64,000 nt of DNA, from NCBI RefSeq assembly GCF_000739695.1, contig NZ_BBIO01000017.1:1-64000 (forward strand). Reading direction: 5' to 3'. Below are positions 1-8,219 of this stretch, one piece after another. Origin of the DNA: Tepidicaulis marinus. Its GTDB lineage: Bacteria > Pseudomonadota > Alphaproteobacteria > Parvibaculales > Parvibaculaceae. The position numbers and the translations under genes were made by a program. Below the pieces are notes generated by a model. The model ran no database searches and had not been told where the DNA came from. It saw only the letters and a program-made list of their open reading frames with translations. How positions within the stretch are numbered: the first letter of the stretch is position 1; every line of letters starts with the position of its first letter.

Positions 1-529
1 TCGGCTTGCCCCGGCGATGGATGAGAACATCGAGTTCGCGGGCGACACGCATGCCCGAGAGCGAGGTGTCCGCCACGAGGCAGAGGCACTCACGCGTGTA
101 GTCATCGGCCACGGCCAGGATCCGGAAGCGGCGGCTGTCCGTCAGCGTGTCGCTGAGAAAGTCCAGCGACCACCGCTGGTCTGGTCCTTGTGGCAAGGTC
201 AGCGGCGCCCGTGTCCCAAGAGCTCTCTTGCGCCCGCCCCGGCGTCGCACCTGGAGGCGTTCTTCCCAGTAGAGCCGTCTCAGCTTCTTGTGGTTCAGCC
301 TCACTCCTTCCCGCGCCAGCAGGATATGAAGGCGGCGATAGCCGAGCCGGCGGCGCTCAGCGGCCAGCTCCCACAAACGCTCGCGGATATCTCCATCATT
401 CGGGCGATGCGAATGTTGCCTGACCGAACTGCGGTCGGCTCCGATGACGGAACACGCCCGGCGCTGGCTCACGCCGTGCTCCTTGCACAGGTGAGCCACG
501 GCTTCCCGCCTGGCTCCGGGCGCTACCAT
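1..529 (-). CDS. IS3-family transposase OrfB, partial at window edge
   Basis: The reverse strand is open from an ATG at 529 to the window start, so the gene is cut by the window edge, not by decay. The translation has the HTH_21-like start (RREAVAHLCKEHGVSQRRAC), then the integrase-core start WSLDF with the first catalytic Asp and the following ADDYTRECL stretch, and LSGMRVARELDVLIHRRGKP. The second Asp and the Glu of the DDE triad lie outside the window. OrfB normally joins OrfA by -1 frameshifting; a run of seven A precedes its ATG, as expected for that slippage. The group looks like IS407/IS2-type. The partner orfA is frameshifted, so the copy is probably not autonomous. Confidence 0.85.
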   Translation of the reverse strand, partial: MVAPGARREAVAHLCKEHGVSQRRACSVIGADRSSVRQHSHRPNDGDIRERLWELAAERRRLGYRRLHILLAREGVRLNHKKLRRLYWEERLQVRRRGGRKRALGTRAPLTLPQGPDQRWSLDFLSDTLTDSRRFRILAVADDYTRECLCLVADTSLSGMRVARELDVLIHRRGKP

Positions 530-788
530 TTTTTTGAAGCGATATCCTTCAACATGGTGTTGTCCAGCATGGCTTCGGCCAGAAGCTTCTTCAGCCGGGC
601 GTTCTCGTCTTCAAGGACCTTCAGCCGGCGGGCTTCCGAGACGCCATGCCACCATACTTCGCCTTGTACTTGTAGAGGGTCGCTTCGCTGATCCCATGCT
701 TGCGGCAGACATCAGCCGTCTTCACGCCAGACTCCCGCTCCCGCAGGATCGCGATGATCTGCTCTTCCGTGAACCTCGATCGCTTCAT
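523..788 (-). pseudogene. IS3 OrfA, frameshifted
   Basis: From ATG at 788 the reverse strand reads as a normal IS3 OrfA start (MKRSRFTEEQIIAILRERE, then the helix-turn-helix DVCRKHGISEATLYKYKAKYGG). After about 48 codons the frame is lost near 641-645 and meets a stop. One base missing there explains it: reading resumes in another frame as VSEARRLKVLEDENARLKKL and ends at the usual KKW-stop beside the OrfB start. Adding one base restores an 88-residue protein, the family length. OrfA supplies DNA binding to the OrfAB transposase, so this copy probably cannot transpose by itself. Confidence 0.85.
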
Positions 789-989
789 CGTCCGTCTCCT
801 TCTTCTCGACGGACTCTACCTATTTTTGGAGGAGTTTGCGGGGCTCACGTCACGTCCCCCATCCGTCCCTCCCTCGCTCGACATGTCCTTCCGATCGGCC
901 ATAACCGACGCTTCCGTCTTTCGTGGACGGGGTGGACGTATCCCCCATGAATGCGCTAAGCAATAAGAAAATCATGATAAGGGATAGAG

Positions 990-2165
990 ATGGGTATCAA
1001 CGGAAAGTCCTATATAGTCGGAATCTACGAGCATCCGTGCCGCGCGGCGCTGGACAAGACGCTGCCGCAACTTCATGCCGAGATCGCGAAGGGCGCGCTG
1101 GCGGACGCTGGTCTTTCAAAGGACGATGTTGACGCATATTTCTGCGCCGGCGACGCACCGGGGTTGGGCCCGATCAACATGATCGAATATATGGGCCTCA
1201 ACAATGTGCGTCATATGGACAGCACGGAGACCGGCGGGTCTTCCTACATCGTCCATGTCAATCACGCAGCGCAGGCCATCGCCGCGGGGCATTGCAATGT
1301 GGCGCTGATCACACTGGCAGGCAGGCCGGTTGCCGACGCGAAAGAAGGTAAGCCCGTCCGTTACTACAACCAGCAAGCGCCGGACTTTCCGTTCGAAATG
1401 CCCTATGGCCCCAACGTCACGAATATGTACGCCATGTGTGCGATGCGGCATATGTACGAATACGGCACTACCAGCGAGCAACTCGCATGGATCAAGGTCG
1501 CCGCATCCCATCACGCCCAGTACAATGAACATGCCAGGCTCCGCGACGTTGTGACCGTGGAGGATGTCGTCAATTCGCCGATGATTGCCGATCCATTGCA
1601 CAGGCTCGACTGTTGCGTCATCACCGACGGCGGCGGCGGCATTGTGATGGTGAGCCCGGAAGTGGCGAAGTCGCTGAAGCGTACCCGCGTCAAGGTTCTC
1701 GGTGCCGGTGAGGCACCCAAGCATCTCGCGGCGGGCCAGGTCGATCTGACCTATTCCGGCGCGCGTTGGAGCGGGCCCAAAGCGTTCGCTGAAGCCGGTG
1801 TCACGACCGCCGACATTAAATACGCCTCCATCTATGATTCTTTCACTATTACAGTGCTGGAAACGCTCGAAGATCTGGGTTTCTGCAAAAAAGGCGAGGG
1901 CGGGAAGTTCGTCTCGGACGGCAATCTGATTTCCGGCGTCGGCAAGTTGCCCTTCAATACGGATGGCGGGGGATTGTGCAACAATCATCCGGGCAATCGC
2001 GGCGGCATGACCAAGGTTCTTGAAGCGGTTCGTCAGGTTCGCGGTGAGGCTCATCCGAAGGTTCAGGTTCGCAACTGCGATATTGCACTGGCGCATGGAA
2101 CCGGCGGGCTTCTGGGATCGCGTATGGGCAGCGCAACCGTTATTTTGGGGAATGAAGACGCATGA
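990..2165 (+). CDS. Thiolase-fold protein without nucleophilic Cys; probable acyl-CoA retro-aldolase subunit (Ltp2-like)
   Basis: This 391-residue protein has the SCP2-thiolase/lipid-transfer fold. Where true thiolases carry the acyl-accepting Cys, it reads TETGGSSYIVHVNHAAQAI, with Ser and no Cys. It keeps YDSFTITVLE and the C-terminal AHGTGG. Proteins with this pattern next to a DUF35 gene, such as Ltp2 with ChsH2-DUF35 in steroid side-chain degradation, are aldolases that cleave tertiary beta-hydroxyacyl-CoAs. The next gene is such a DUF35 protein and overlaps this one by 4 bases. The start has an upstream GGGA at about 6 bases. Substrate and aldolase activity are inferred from family and context. 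A second pair lies at 29091-30685. Confidence 0.8.
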   Translation: MGINGKSYIVGIYEHPCRAALDKTLPQLHAEIAKGALADAGLSKDDVDAYFCAGDAPGLGPINMIEYMGLNNVRHMDSTETGGSSYIVHVNHAAQAIAAGHCNVALITLAGRPVADAKEGKPVRYYNQQAPDFPFEMPYGPNVTNMYAMCAMRHMYEYGTTSEQLAWIKVAASHHAQYNEHARLRDVVTVEDVVNSPMIADPLHRLDCCVITDGGGGIVMVSPEVAKSLKRTRVKVLGAGEAPKHLAAGQVDLTYSGARWSGPKAFAEAGVTTADIKYASIYDSFTITVLETLEDLGFCKKGEGGKFVSDGNLISGVGKLPFNTDGGGLCNNHPGNRGGMTKVLEAVRQVRGEAHPKVQVRNCDIALAHGTGGLLGSRMGSATVILGNEDA

Positions 2166-2554
2166 GCACCGAGCAGAAAAACAAGATCAATCTTGTGGCC
2201 AATTCCGAGAGCAAGCCCTATTGGGAAGGTGCCGCCAAGGGGCAACTCCTGATCCGGACTTGCAACGCCTGCGGCAAGGCGCATTACTATCCGCGGACGA
2301 TTTGCCCGCATTGCTTCTCGGAGGACACGGCATTCGTCGAGGCTTCGGGCAATGGCGTGATCTACAGCTATTCGGTCACGAGGCAGGCCAAGCCGCCTTA
2401 TGTCATCGCTTATGTAACGCTTGACGAAGGGGTTTCGATGCTCACGAATATCGTCGATTGCGAAATCGACAAGATTAGCATCGGACAGAAAGTCAAGGTC
2501 AAATTCAACGAGGCCGAAGACGGATATGCGCTGCCGGTGTTCACGTCCGCATGA
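2162..2554 (+). CDS. DUF35 OB-fold zinc-ribbon protein, partner of the thiolase-fold protein
   Basis: A 130-residue protein with an N-terminal rubredoxin-like zinc ribbon (CNACGKAHYYPRTICPHC, two CxxC pairs, residues about 36-53) followed by an OB-fold that begins at GNGVIYSYSVTRQAKPPYV. DUF35 proteins bind CoA esters and form obligate complexes with thiolase-like aldolases or MaoC-type hydratases. The ATGA overlap with the preceding gene implies translational coupling and a fixed subunit ratio. A GC-rich hairpin (about 2578-2605) follows the stop but has no T-run, so I do not call it a terminator. Confidence 0.85.
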   Translation: MSTEQKNKINLVANSESKPYWEGAAKGQLLIRTCNACGKAHYYPRTICPHCFSEDTAFVEASGNGVIYSYSVTRQAKPPYVIAYVTLDEGVSMLTNIVDCEIDKISIGQKVKVKFNEAEDGYALPVFTSA

Positions 2555-2626
2555 TGCGGAATTTTCGTCAAACGGCATTCCGGCGGGTTTGACTTCCTGC
2601 CGGAACGTCCGGCGACGGGTCGGTTG

Positions 2627-2658
2627 AGACAACGGACGGTTAAGACAACGGACGGTTA
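2627..2658. repeat. Two tandem copies of a 16-bp unit
   Basis: The 16-base unit AGACAACGGACGGTTA occurs twice head to tail (2627-2642 and 2643-2658), with a degenerate partial copy after it. It sits in the gap between the DUF35 gene and the CoA ligase. It may be slippage duplication in a leader; no function is visible. Confidence 0.9.
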
Positions 2659-2725
2659 AGGACGGAACGGCTTGATCGCAAAAAAAAGCCGACCCCCGAG
2701 GACCGGATTTTTCAGGGAGGATTAT

Positions 2726-4336
2726 ATGGCGTGGAATTTCGGCGACATTCTCGACAGTATCTCGGCGGTTTTACCGCAGGATGCGCCTGCCCTAATTCAT
2801 GGTGATCGGGTGATCACATGGGGAGAGACGACACGGAGGTCCAACAATCTCGGGCACGCGCTTATCGCGCGCGGAGCCAGGCCCGGCGACAAGGTCGCGT
2901 TCTATATGCGAAACCGGCCCGAATATGTCGAGACCATGGCGGCCTGCTTCAAGAGCCGTCTCGTCCATGTCAACATCAACTACCGCTACAAGGCGGACGA
3001 AGTTTTCTACATCTTCGATGACTCCGACGCGCAAACGGTCGTTTACGGTTCCGAGTTCCGGGACATCATCGTCGAACTGAAAGACCGGCTGACGAAAGTC
3101 GTCACTTTCATTGAGGTGAACGAAAACGGATCCGCCGCGCCCTTCGCGGAAAATTACGAAAAGATCGTCACTGGCGGAGATGGCGCGCCGCTCGGCATCG
3201 AGCGGTCTCCGGACGATTTACTGTTTATCTATACGGGTGGCACGACGGGCATGCCCAAAGGCGTCATGTGGCGCCACGACGACATGCGCGAAGCTCAGCT
3301 TACGACGCTTCGAGCGCTGGGCCCGATCCCGGAGACACTTCCTGCGTTGGTCGAATTTATCAAGACTTCCGGTCCGGGCCCCAAGGCGATGCCTGCCTGC
3401 CCGCTGATGCATGGCACCGGCTTCATTACGGCTATCGGCAATATGATGAGCGGCGGCTGCATCGTTACGCTGGAGAGCCCGACCCTCGACGCGCATGAAC
3501 TCTGGTCGGTGGTTTCGCGCCGTGGTGTCAATTCGCTGGCGATCGTCGGCGACGCTTTCGCCCGGCCGATGCTGGCGGCGCTCGACGAGGCGCCGGGCAA
3601 ATACAACTTGGCCAGCGTCGTCTCGATTGTTTCTTCCGGTGTTATGTGGAGCACGGAAGTGAAGCGCGGCCTGCTCAGGCATTTGCCGAATGTCATCCTG
3701 ATGGATTCCTTCGGCGCCTCGGAGGGACTGGGTTTTGGCAGTTCGATCATGACGAGCGCCGGCGAGGTCAAGACCGCCAAGTTCCAGATCGGCGGCCGGT
3801 GCCGCGTGTTCGATGAAAACGATCAGCCGGTCGAACCCGGCAGCGGCAAGCCGGGCATCATCGCCCTGGGTGGGCCGATTCCCGTTGGCTATTACAAGGA
3901 TCCGGAAAAGACCGCCAAGACCTTCAAGACCATCGCCGGGGCCCGCTATTCCATTCCCGGCGACTGGTGCGTTGTGGAAAAAGACGGCAGCCTGACATTG
4001 CTGGGACGCGGCAGCGTCTGCATCAACACGGCGGGCGAGAAGGTCTACCCGGAGGAGATCGAGGAAATTCTGAAGACGCATCCCGCCGTCGAGGATGCGC
4101 TTGTCGTCGGTGTGCCCGACCAGAAATGGGGTCAGGCGGTCACCGGCATCGTCATGCTGGCGAGCGGCGCGAAGTTCGACGAAGAGGATTTGCGCAAGCA
4201 CGTCCGCTCGCATCTCGCTGGCTACAAAACGCCCAAGCGCATTCTGGTTGGCGCCGTGCCTCTTCGCGCGTCGAACGGCAAGGCCGACTACAAGAGCGTT
4301 ACCGATTTCGCAAAGCGCGAGCTTGGGGTTGCCTAG
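2726..4336 (+). CDS. Acyl-CoA synthetase (AMP-forming), FadD type
   Basis: A 536-residue ANL-superfamily ligase that would activate a carboxylic acid with ATP to an acyl-adenylate and then a CoA thioester. The P-loop-like motif reads YTGGTTGMPKGVMW; the A5 region has DSFGASEG; the hinge and C-terminal domain show GDW, then GRGSVCINTAGEKVYPEEIEE and the catalytic Lys region SNGKADY near the end. The start at 2726 follows CAGGGAGGATTAT, a strong ribosome site; an upstream in-frame start at 2672 lacks one. It resembles FadD3/FadD17/FadD19-like enzymes of steroid and terpenoid pathways more than long-chain FadD, but the substrate is not readable from sequence. It is co-directional with the aldolase pair and the SDR. 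Confidence 0.9.
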   Translation: MAWNFGDILDSISAVLPQDAPALIHGDRVITWGETTRRSNNLGHALIARGARPGDKVAFYMRNRPEYVETMAACFKSRLVHVNINYRYKADEVFYIFDDSDAQTVVYGSEFRDIIVELKDRLTKVVTFIEVNENGSAAPFAENYEKIVTGGDGAPLGIERSPDDLLFIYTGGTTGMPKGVMWRHDDMREAQLTTLRALGPIPETLPALVEFIKTSGPGPKAMPACPLMHGTGFITAIGNMMSGGCIVTLESPTLDAHELWSVVSRRGVNSLAIVGDAFARPMLAALDEAPGKYNLASVVSIVSSGVMWSTEVKRGLLRHLPNVILMDSFGASEGLGFGSSIMTSAGEVKTAKFQIGGRCRVFDENDQPVEPGSGKPGIIALGGPIPVGYYKDPEKTAKTFKTIAGARYSIPGDWCVVEKDGSLTLLGRGSVCINTAGEKVYPEEIEEILKTHPAVEDALVVGVPDQKWGQAVTGIVMLASGAKFDEEDLRKHVRSHLAGYKTPKRILVGAVPLRASNGKADYKSVTDFAKRELGVA

Positions 4337-4393
4337 ACGACAACTTGAGTGACTGCGCCGGAGACGGCGCGGCATCTGCAACGGGAGGACTGC

Positions 4394-5146
4394 ATGGGAC
4401 GGGTAGACGGGAAAATCGCCTTTGTGACGGGCGGCGCCAACGGCATGGGGCGTTCCCACGCCTTGCTGCTTGCGCGCGAGGGCGCAACGCTGATCGTGAC
4501 CGACATGGACGAGAAGGGCGGCAACGCCGTGGTCGAGGAGATTAACGATCACGGTGGGCAGGCGCGATTTTTCAAACACGATGTGTCGAGCGTCTCGGAT
4601 TGGGAACGGATTTCACAGGAGGCGATGTCCACTTTCGGACGCGTCGACATCCTTGTGAACAATGCCGGTATTCTCGTTTTTTCTGCTGTCCAAGACACCT
4701 CGAATGAAGACTTCGCACGTGTTCTCGACGTCAATGTAAAAAGCGTATTCTATGGTACGAAGTATATATTACCCGCGATGAAGGCGGCTGGCGGTGGTTC
4801 GATCGTCAATATTTCCTCGATCTACGGACTGATTGGCGCGCCTGCCACGGCGGCGTATCAGGCATCGAAGGGTGCCGTTCGCCTGCTGACAAAATCGACG
4901 GCTGTGGATTATGCGCCTTTCAAGATTCGTGTGAATTCCGTACACCCCGGAATCATTCGCACAAATATGACCAAGGATCTTCTCGGCGATGCGGATGTCG
5001 CCAAACAGGTCTTGAGCGCCACGCTTATTGGTCGGCCGGCCGAACCCGTCGAGGTTTCCTATGCGGTCCTGTTTTTGGCATCCGATGAGTCCTCTTATAT
5101 GACCGGCTCCGAGGTTGTCGTTGACGGAGGCTACACGACCATATGA
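4394..5146 (+). CDS. Short-chain dehydrogenase/reductase (SDR)
   Basis: A 250-residue classical SDR. It has the cofactor motif TGGANGMG near residue 12, the NNAG motif, catalytic Ser in NISSIYG, the YxxxK pair (YQASKGA), and the C-terminal SYMTGSEVVVDGGYT. Asp at the end of the second beta strand (VTDMDEKGG) suggests NAD(H) preference. The start at 4394 follows CGGGAGGACTGC. The family oxidises secondary alcohols or 3-hydroxyacyl-CoAs; here it could make the ketone for the Baeyer-Villiger enzyme or act in beta-oxidation. Confidence 0.9.
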   Translation: MGRVDGKIAFVTGGANGMGRSHALLLAREGATLIVTDMDEKGGNAVVEEINDHGGQARFFKHDVSSVSDWERISQEAMSTFGRVDILVNNAGILVFSAVQDTSNEDFARVLDVNVKSVFYGTKYILPAMKAAGGGSIVNISSIYGLIGAPATAAYQASKGAVRLLTKSTAVDYAPFKIRVNSVHPGIIRTNMTKDLLGDADVAKQVLSATLIGRPAEPVEVSYAVLFLASDESSYMTGSEVVVDGGYTTI

Positions 5147-5264
5147 TGCGTTGCGATGCGACGGACTCCTGATTCGTTGAAGGTCGAAGGAGGGTTGTCG
5201 CTGGGGTGGAAAAACAATCGCGTGCCGGTCTTGTGGCCGGCCAAACGGCGAGGAAGGAAGCGCT

Positions 5265-5600
5265 ATGAGTACATCCGCTGTGAGCAACTCATTCAACCGC
5301 ATTCGCCACGATCTCGATTCGTGTCTTGTCGAGGACCCATCGAGCGGTCGCTTCATGCTCGACCGCGCCATATTCACTGATCCTGAATTGTTCGATCTCG
5401 AGATGAAGCACATCTTTGAGCGCAGTTGGGTGTTTCTCGCCCATGAAAGCCAGCTCGTCAACGAAAGCGCCTTTCTGACCCTGACAATCGGTCGTCAACC
5501 CGTGCTTCTGATCCGGAACCGGCCGGGTGATTTGAAATGCTTTGAAAATGCGTGCACGCATCGCGGTGCGCGGCAGGGAGGCGTTGGCGCCGTGGCTTGA
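5265..5600 (+). pseudogene. Truncated Rieske ring-hydroxylating dioxygenase alpha subunit, N-terminal relic
   Basis: The first about 100 residues match BenA-type large subunits: MLDRAIFTDPELFDLEMKHI, then SWVFLAHESQL, GRQPVLLIRNR and the first Rieske half-site CTHRGA. The second Cys-x2-His half-site and the whole catalytic iron domain are missing. Homology stops at about 5577, where the sequence runs straight into a PdxA-family relic. It still has a good ribosome site (AAGGAAG before 5265), so a short peptide could be made, but it cannot assemble the cluster. Confidence 0.8.
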
Positions 5601-6266
5601 CGAAACGAGCGCCCTTGCATCCGGCGGTACCATAGCGGCTGGCGTCATGGCGCCAATCAACTACGGTTCCCTCAAACTTGCCCGCAAGGTGCCGGGCATC
5701 GCCAGTCCGGCCCACCGGCGAAAGCTATCTTGTTCTACTGATCGGACCGTTCCGCGTCCCGCATCAGACCGACCATATTCCGCTTCGGCGCGTTTGCGAA
5801 ATCATCAGCCCCGATCTCGTGGCGCTTGCCTTGCGGCAGATAGTGGGCGCCGTGCGGAACTGGGGGGATCGCCCGTCCGCAGATTGTTGTCGCAGGTCTC
5901 AACCCTCACGCGATGGGAAATGAAGATTGCGAAGCCATCGCGCCCGGCGTCGCGCGGGCGTGGGCAGAAGGCATCGATGTTGAAGGGCCAGTAAGTCCTG
6001 ACGCCGTGTTCCGGCAATGCGTCGAAGGTCGATACGACATCGTTCTCGCTATACATCACGATCAGGGACACCTCGCGGTCAAGACATGGGGCTTTTCCGG
6101 CAATTGCGCCATCATCCTCGGGCCGTCCTACCTGCATGTGACGGTCGCGCATGGGGCGGCCTATGACATTGCGGGCAAGGGCATCGCCGATCCGGTGATG
6201 ATGCTGAGCGCCATGCGCACGGCGGCCTCTCTTGCTGCGGGCCGGGGATTTCCCGAGGAACGCTGA
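5585..6266 (+). pseudogene. PdxA-family dehydrogenase, frameshifted relic
   Basis: Three pieces in different frames give one PdxA-family protein. The first is about 5585-5700 (VMAPINYGSLKLA). The second is about 5715-5865 (SYLVLLIGPFRVPHQTDHIP, including the metal-binding His region). The third is about 5866-6266 (PQIVVAGLNPHAMGNED, HHDQGHLAVKTWGF, TVAHGAAYDIAGKGIADP). The second shift falls at a run of six G near 5861-5868. PdxA-family enzymes include 4-hydroxythreonine-4-phosphate dehydrogenase and the cis-diol dehydrogenase TphB of terephthalate degradation. Beside a Rieske subunit the latter role is more likely for the ancestor, but this is inference. Boundaries are approximate. Confidence 0.75.
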
Positions 6267-6284
6267 CGGGCCGGACGCCGGGTT

Positions 6285-6752
6285 TTATGTTCGGGCGGCG
6301 TCAGACCGGCCAGCCACCATTCGCAATGGCGTATATTCGATCACCGTTTCGTTCCGTTGAGTCACGATCCGGTTGTGGGTGCGCACCAGACCGTGACCCT
6401 TGGATGTCGGTCGCGCCTGAAGCACTTCGCATTCCACATGAATCGTGTCGCCGACAAATGTCGGTCCGTTGGCGTTAAAATCCATGTGAAGAAAGGCGAG
6501 GCCCGTCTCCTGCATCATCGACTGAACGAGCAAACCTTCCGCCATGCAATAGACCAGCGCCTCGGACACCACACGACCGTTCATAGGGCCGTGGGCCTTG
6601 AGATATTCGACATCGGTGAAGAGAACTTCCACCATACCTGTCGTATTGATGAAATTGATCAGGTCGGTTTCGGTGATCATCCGGCCGATGGTGCGGAACT
6701 CCTCGCCGGCGGTGAGGTCGTTCCAGCACATGCCAAGTCCTATTTTTCGCAT
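6285..6752 (-). CDS. MaoC-like hotdog-fold protein lacking the usual catalytic dyad
   Basis: A 155-residue single hotdog domain that starts like MaoC dehydratases (WNDLTAGEEFRTIGRMITETDLINF). The position that normally holds the Asp-x-Asn-x-x-His motif reads NTTGMVEVLFTDVEYL, so the hydratase Asp/His pair seems absent. It ends with the typical DTIHVECEVL and VTQRNETVIEYT strands. The start at 6752 has AAGGAGAGGGC before it. It lies 88 bases downstream of the CYP153 gene on the same strand and may be cotranscribed. It may be a CoA-ester binding protein or a thioesterase-like enzyme rather than a hydratase. Confidence 0.75.
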   Translation of the reverse strand: MRKIGLGMCWNDLTAGEEFRTIGRMITETDLINFINTTGMVEVLFTDVEYLKAHGPMNGRVVSEALVYCMAEGLLVQSMMQETGLAFLHMDFNANGPTFVGDTIHVECEVLQARPTSKGHGLVRTHNRIVTQRNETVIEYTPLRMVAGRSDAART

Positions 6753-6840
6753 GCCCTCTCCTTGCAGGTAGCGGCGGCGACACGGCCCCGCCCGCGATAT
6801 CCTGTGACTGATGCCCGGAAATGCGTTCCGGTGTTTTGCA

Positions 6841-8106
6841 TCAGCCTGGAATTCTGACCGGCATGCTCGAGTAACCCTTGATCAGATTTGAAAAAACCCG
6901 TGTCGGTTCGCCGACCACTTCGATCGGCTTGTCGGGCCAGCGTTTCAGGATTTCCTCCCAGACGACGCGGAGCTGCATTTCCGCCAGCCGGTTGCCGACG
7001 CAGCGATGGATGCCGAAGCCGAAGGACAGGTGCTGGCGTGGGTGCTTGCGGTCAATGATGAAGCTGTTGGCGTTTTCGATTGCCTCCTCGTCCCGGTTTC
7101 CCGAGACGTACCACATGACGACTTTGTCGCCTTTCTTGATCTGCTTGCCGCCAAGCTCCGTATCCTGAAGCGCGGTGCGGCGCATATGCGACAAGGGTGT
7201 CTGCCAACGAATGATTTCGGGGACCATGGATTCGACGAGCGCCGGGTTGTCCCGCAGCTTCTTGTATTGAACCGGGTTCTCGTTCAGGGCCAGAAGGCCG
7301 CCGGTGATCGAGTTGCGGGTCGTGTCGTTGCCGCCGACGATCAGGAGAAGAATGTTTCCCAGATACTCCATCGGCCCCATGTTTTTCGTCGCTTCGCCTT
7401 GGGCCAGCATGGTGATGAGATCGTTGCCCGGCTCGGTTGCGTTGACGCGCTGATTCCACAACTCGGTGAAGTAGGCGGCGCAATCGCGCAATTCATTCCT
7501 GCGGGCCTTCTCGGCCTCCTCGTCGCCGAAGGCGGTGCCTGCGGTGGCGACATCAGACCAGCGGGTGAGCTTCCGGCGTTCTTCCCAAGGGAAATCGAAA
7601 AGGGTAGCGAGCATTTGCGTCGTCAACTCGATCGACACGCGGTCCACCCAGTCAAAGGTTTCATTGATGGGCAGGGAATCGAGAATTTTGCCGGCGCGCT
7701 CGCGGATCGTGCTTTCGAGTTTCGCCAGATTGCCGGGTGCGACGATCGGGCTCACAACCTTGCGCTGCGCGTCGTGCTTCGGCGGGTCCATCATGATGAA
7801 CATGGGCAGGAAGAAACCTTCTTCCTGATTGCGGAGGGCGACGCCGCCCAGGGTCGCTTCAGACGAATAGATGCCGTGGTTGGTGTCGACATGCATGATG
7901 TCTTTGTATTTTGTCACCGACCAGAACGAGCCGTATTCGCTTTCCTTGCAGTAATGGACCGGATCTTCGCGGCGCAACCGCTCGAAATACGGCCAGATCG
8001 CATTCGCCCTGAAGAGCTCCGGATTGCTGACATCGATCTTCTCAAGCGGGATCGCGTAGGCGTCCGCAATCGGCTTGTCTCGATCGGCACCCAGGGATTC
8101 ACTCAT
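6841..8106 (-). CDS. Cytochrome P450, CYP153 family
   Basis: A 421-residue soluble class I P450. It has the I-helix motif GGNDTTRN (about residue 260), the ExxR helix (PEIIRWQTPLSHMRR) and the haem loop FGFGIHRCVG with Cys at residue 369. The segments FIMMDPPKHDAQRK, FDWVDRVSIELTT and TLFDFPWEERRKLTRWSDV are characteristic of CYP153, whose members hydroxylate terminal or unactivated carbons of alkanes, cycloalkanes, fatty acids and terpenoids using ferredoxin and ferredoxin reductase. A ribosome site (ATGGAGA) precedes the start. The closest partner ferredoxin lies at 16119-16445. A paralogue lies at 14779-16032 and a third is reduced to a fragment at 8220-8357. Confidence 0.93.
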   Translation of the reverse strand: MSESLGADRDKPIADAYAIPLEKIDVSNPELFRANAIWPYFERLRREDPVHYCKESEYGSFWSVTKYKDIMHVDTNHGIYSSEATLGGVALRNQEEGFFLPMFIMMDPPKHDAQRKVVSPIVAPGNLAKLESTIRERAGKILDSLPINETFDWVDRVSIELTTQMLATLFDFPWEERRKLTRWSDVATAGTAFGDEEAEKARRNELRDCAAYFTELWNQRVNATEPGNDLITMLAQGEATKNMGPMEYLGNILLLIVGGNDTTRNSITGGLLALNENPVQYKKLRDNPALVESMVPEIIRWQTPLSHMRRTALQDTELGGKQIKKGDKVVMWYVSGNRDEEAIENANSFIIDRKHPRQHLSFGFGIHRCVGNRLAEMQLRVVWEEILKRWPDKPIEVVGEPTRVFSNLIKGYSSMPVRIPG

Positions 8107-8219
8107 GACGGCGTCTCCATTGCGTTTCCAGAAGCCTGCGAATGCGTGACATAGGGGGTGCCGGTTAGCCGACTCTCTCCCATTAAATCATTATAAGCAT
8201 ATTCCCGTGGATTGTCAGG

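Larger units (their letters stand above)
1..847 (-). mobile_element. IS3-family insertion sequence, partial
   Basis: This region holds the orfA and orfB genes of one IS3-family element reading leftwards. The element continues beyond base 1. Its right end is not certain. On the reverse strand a sequence starting TGAGCCCCGCAAACTCC (outer edge near 847) resembles the TGA-starting ends of this IS group, but without the other end the inverted repeat cannot be confirmed. It marks the left side of the catabolic island visible here. Confidence 0.6.

Noticed and set aside
2578-2605. Hairpin TTCCGGCGGG...CCTGCCGGAA as a terminator
   Set aside because: There is no T-run after it, and the next co-directional gene is close, so termination is not supported.
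8183-8198. A sixth copy of the island palindrome before the first CYP153 gene
   Set aside because: Only the core ATCATTAT and one flank match; both outer arms do not fit, so it was kept out of the site list.
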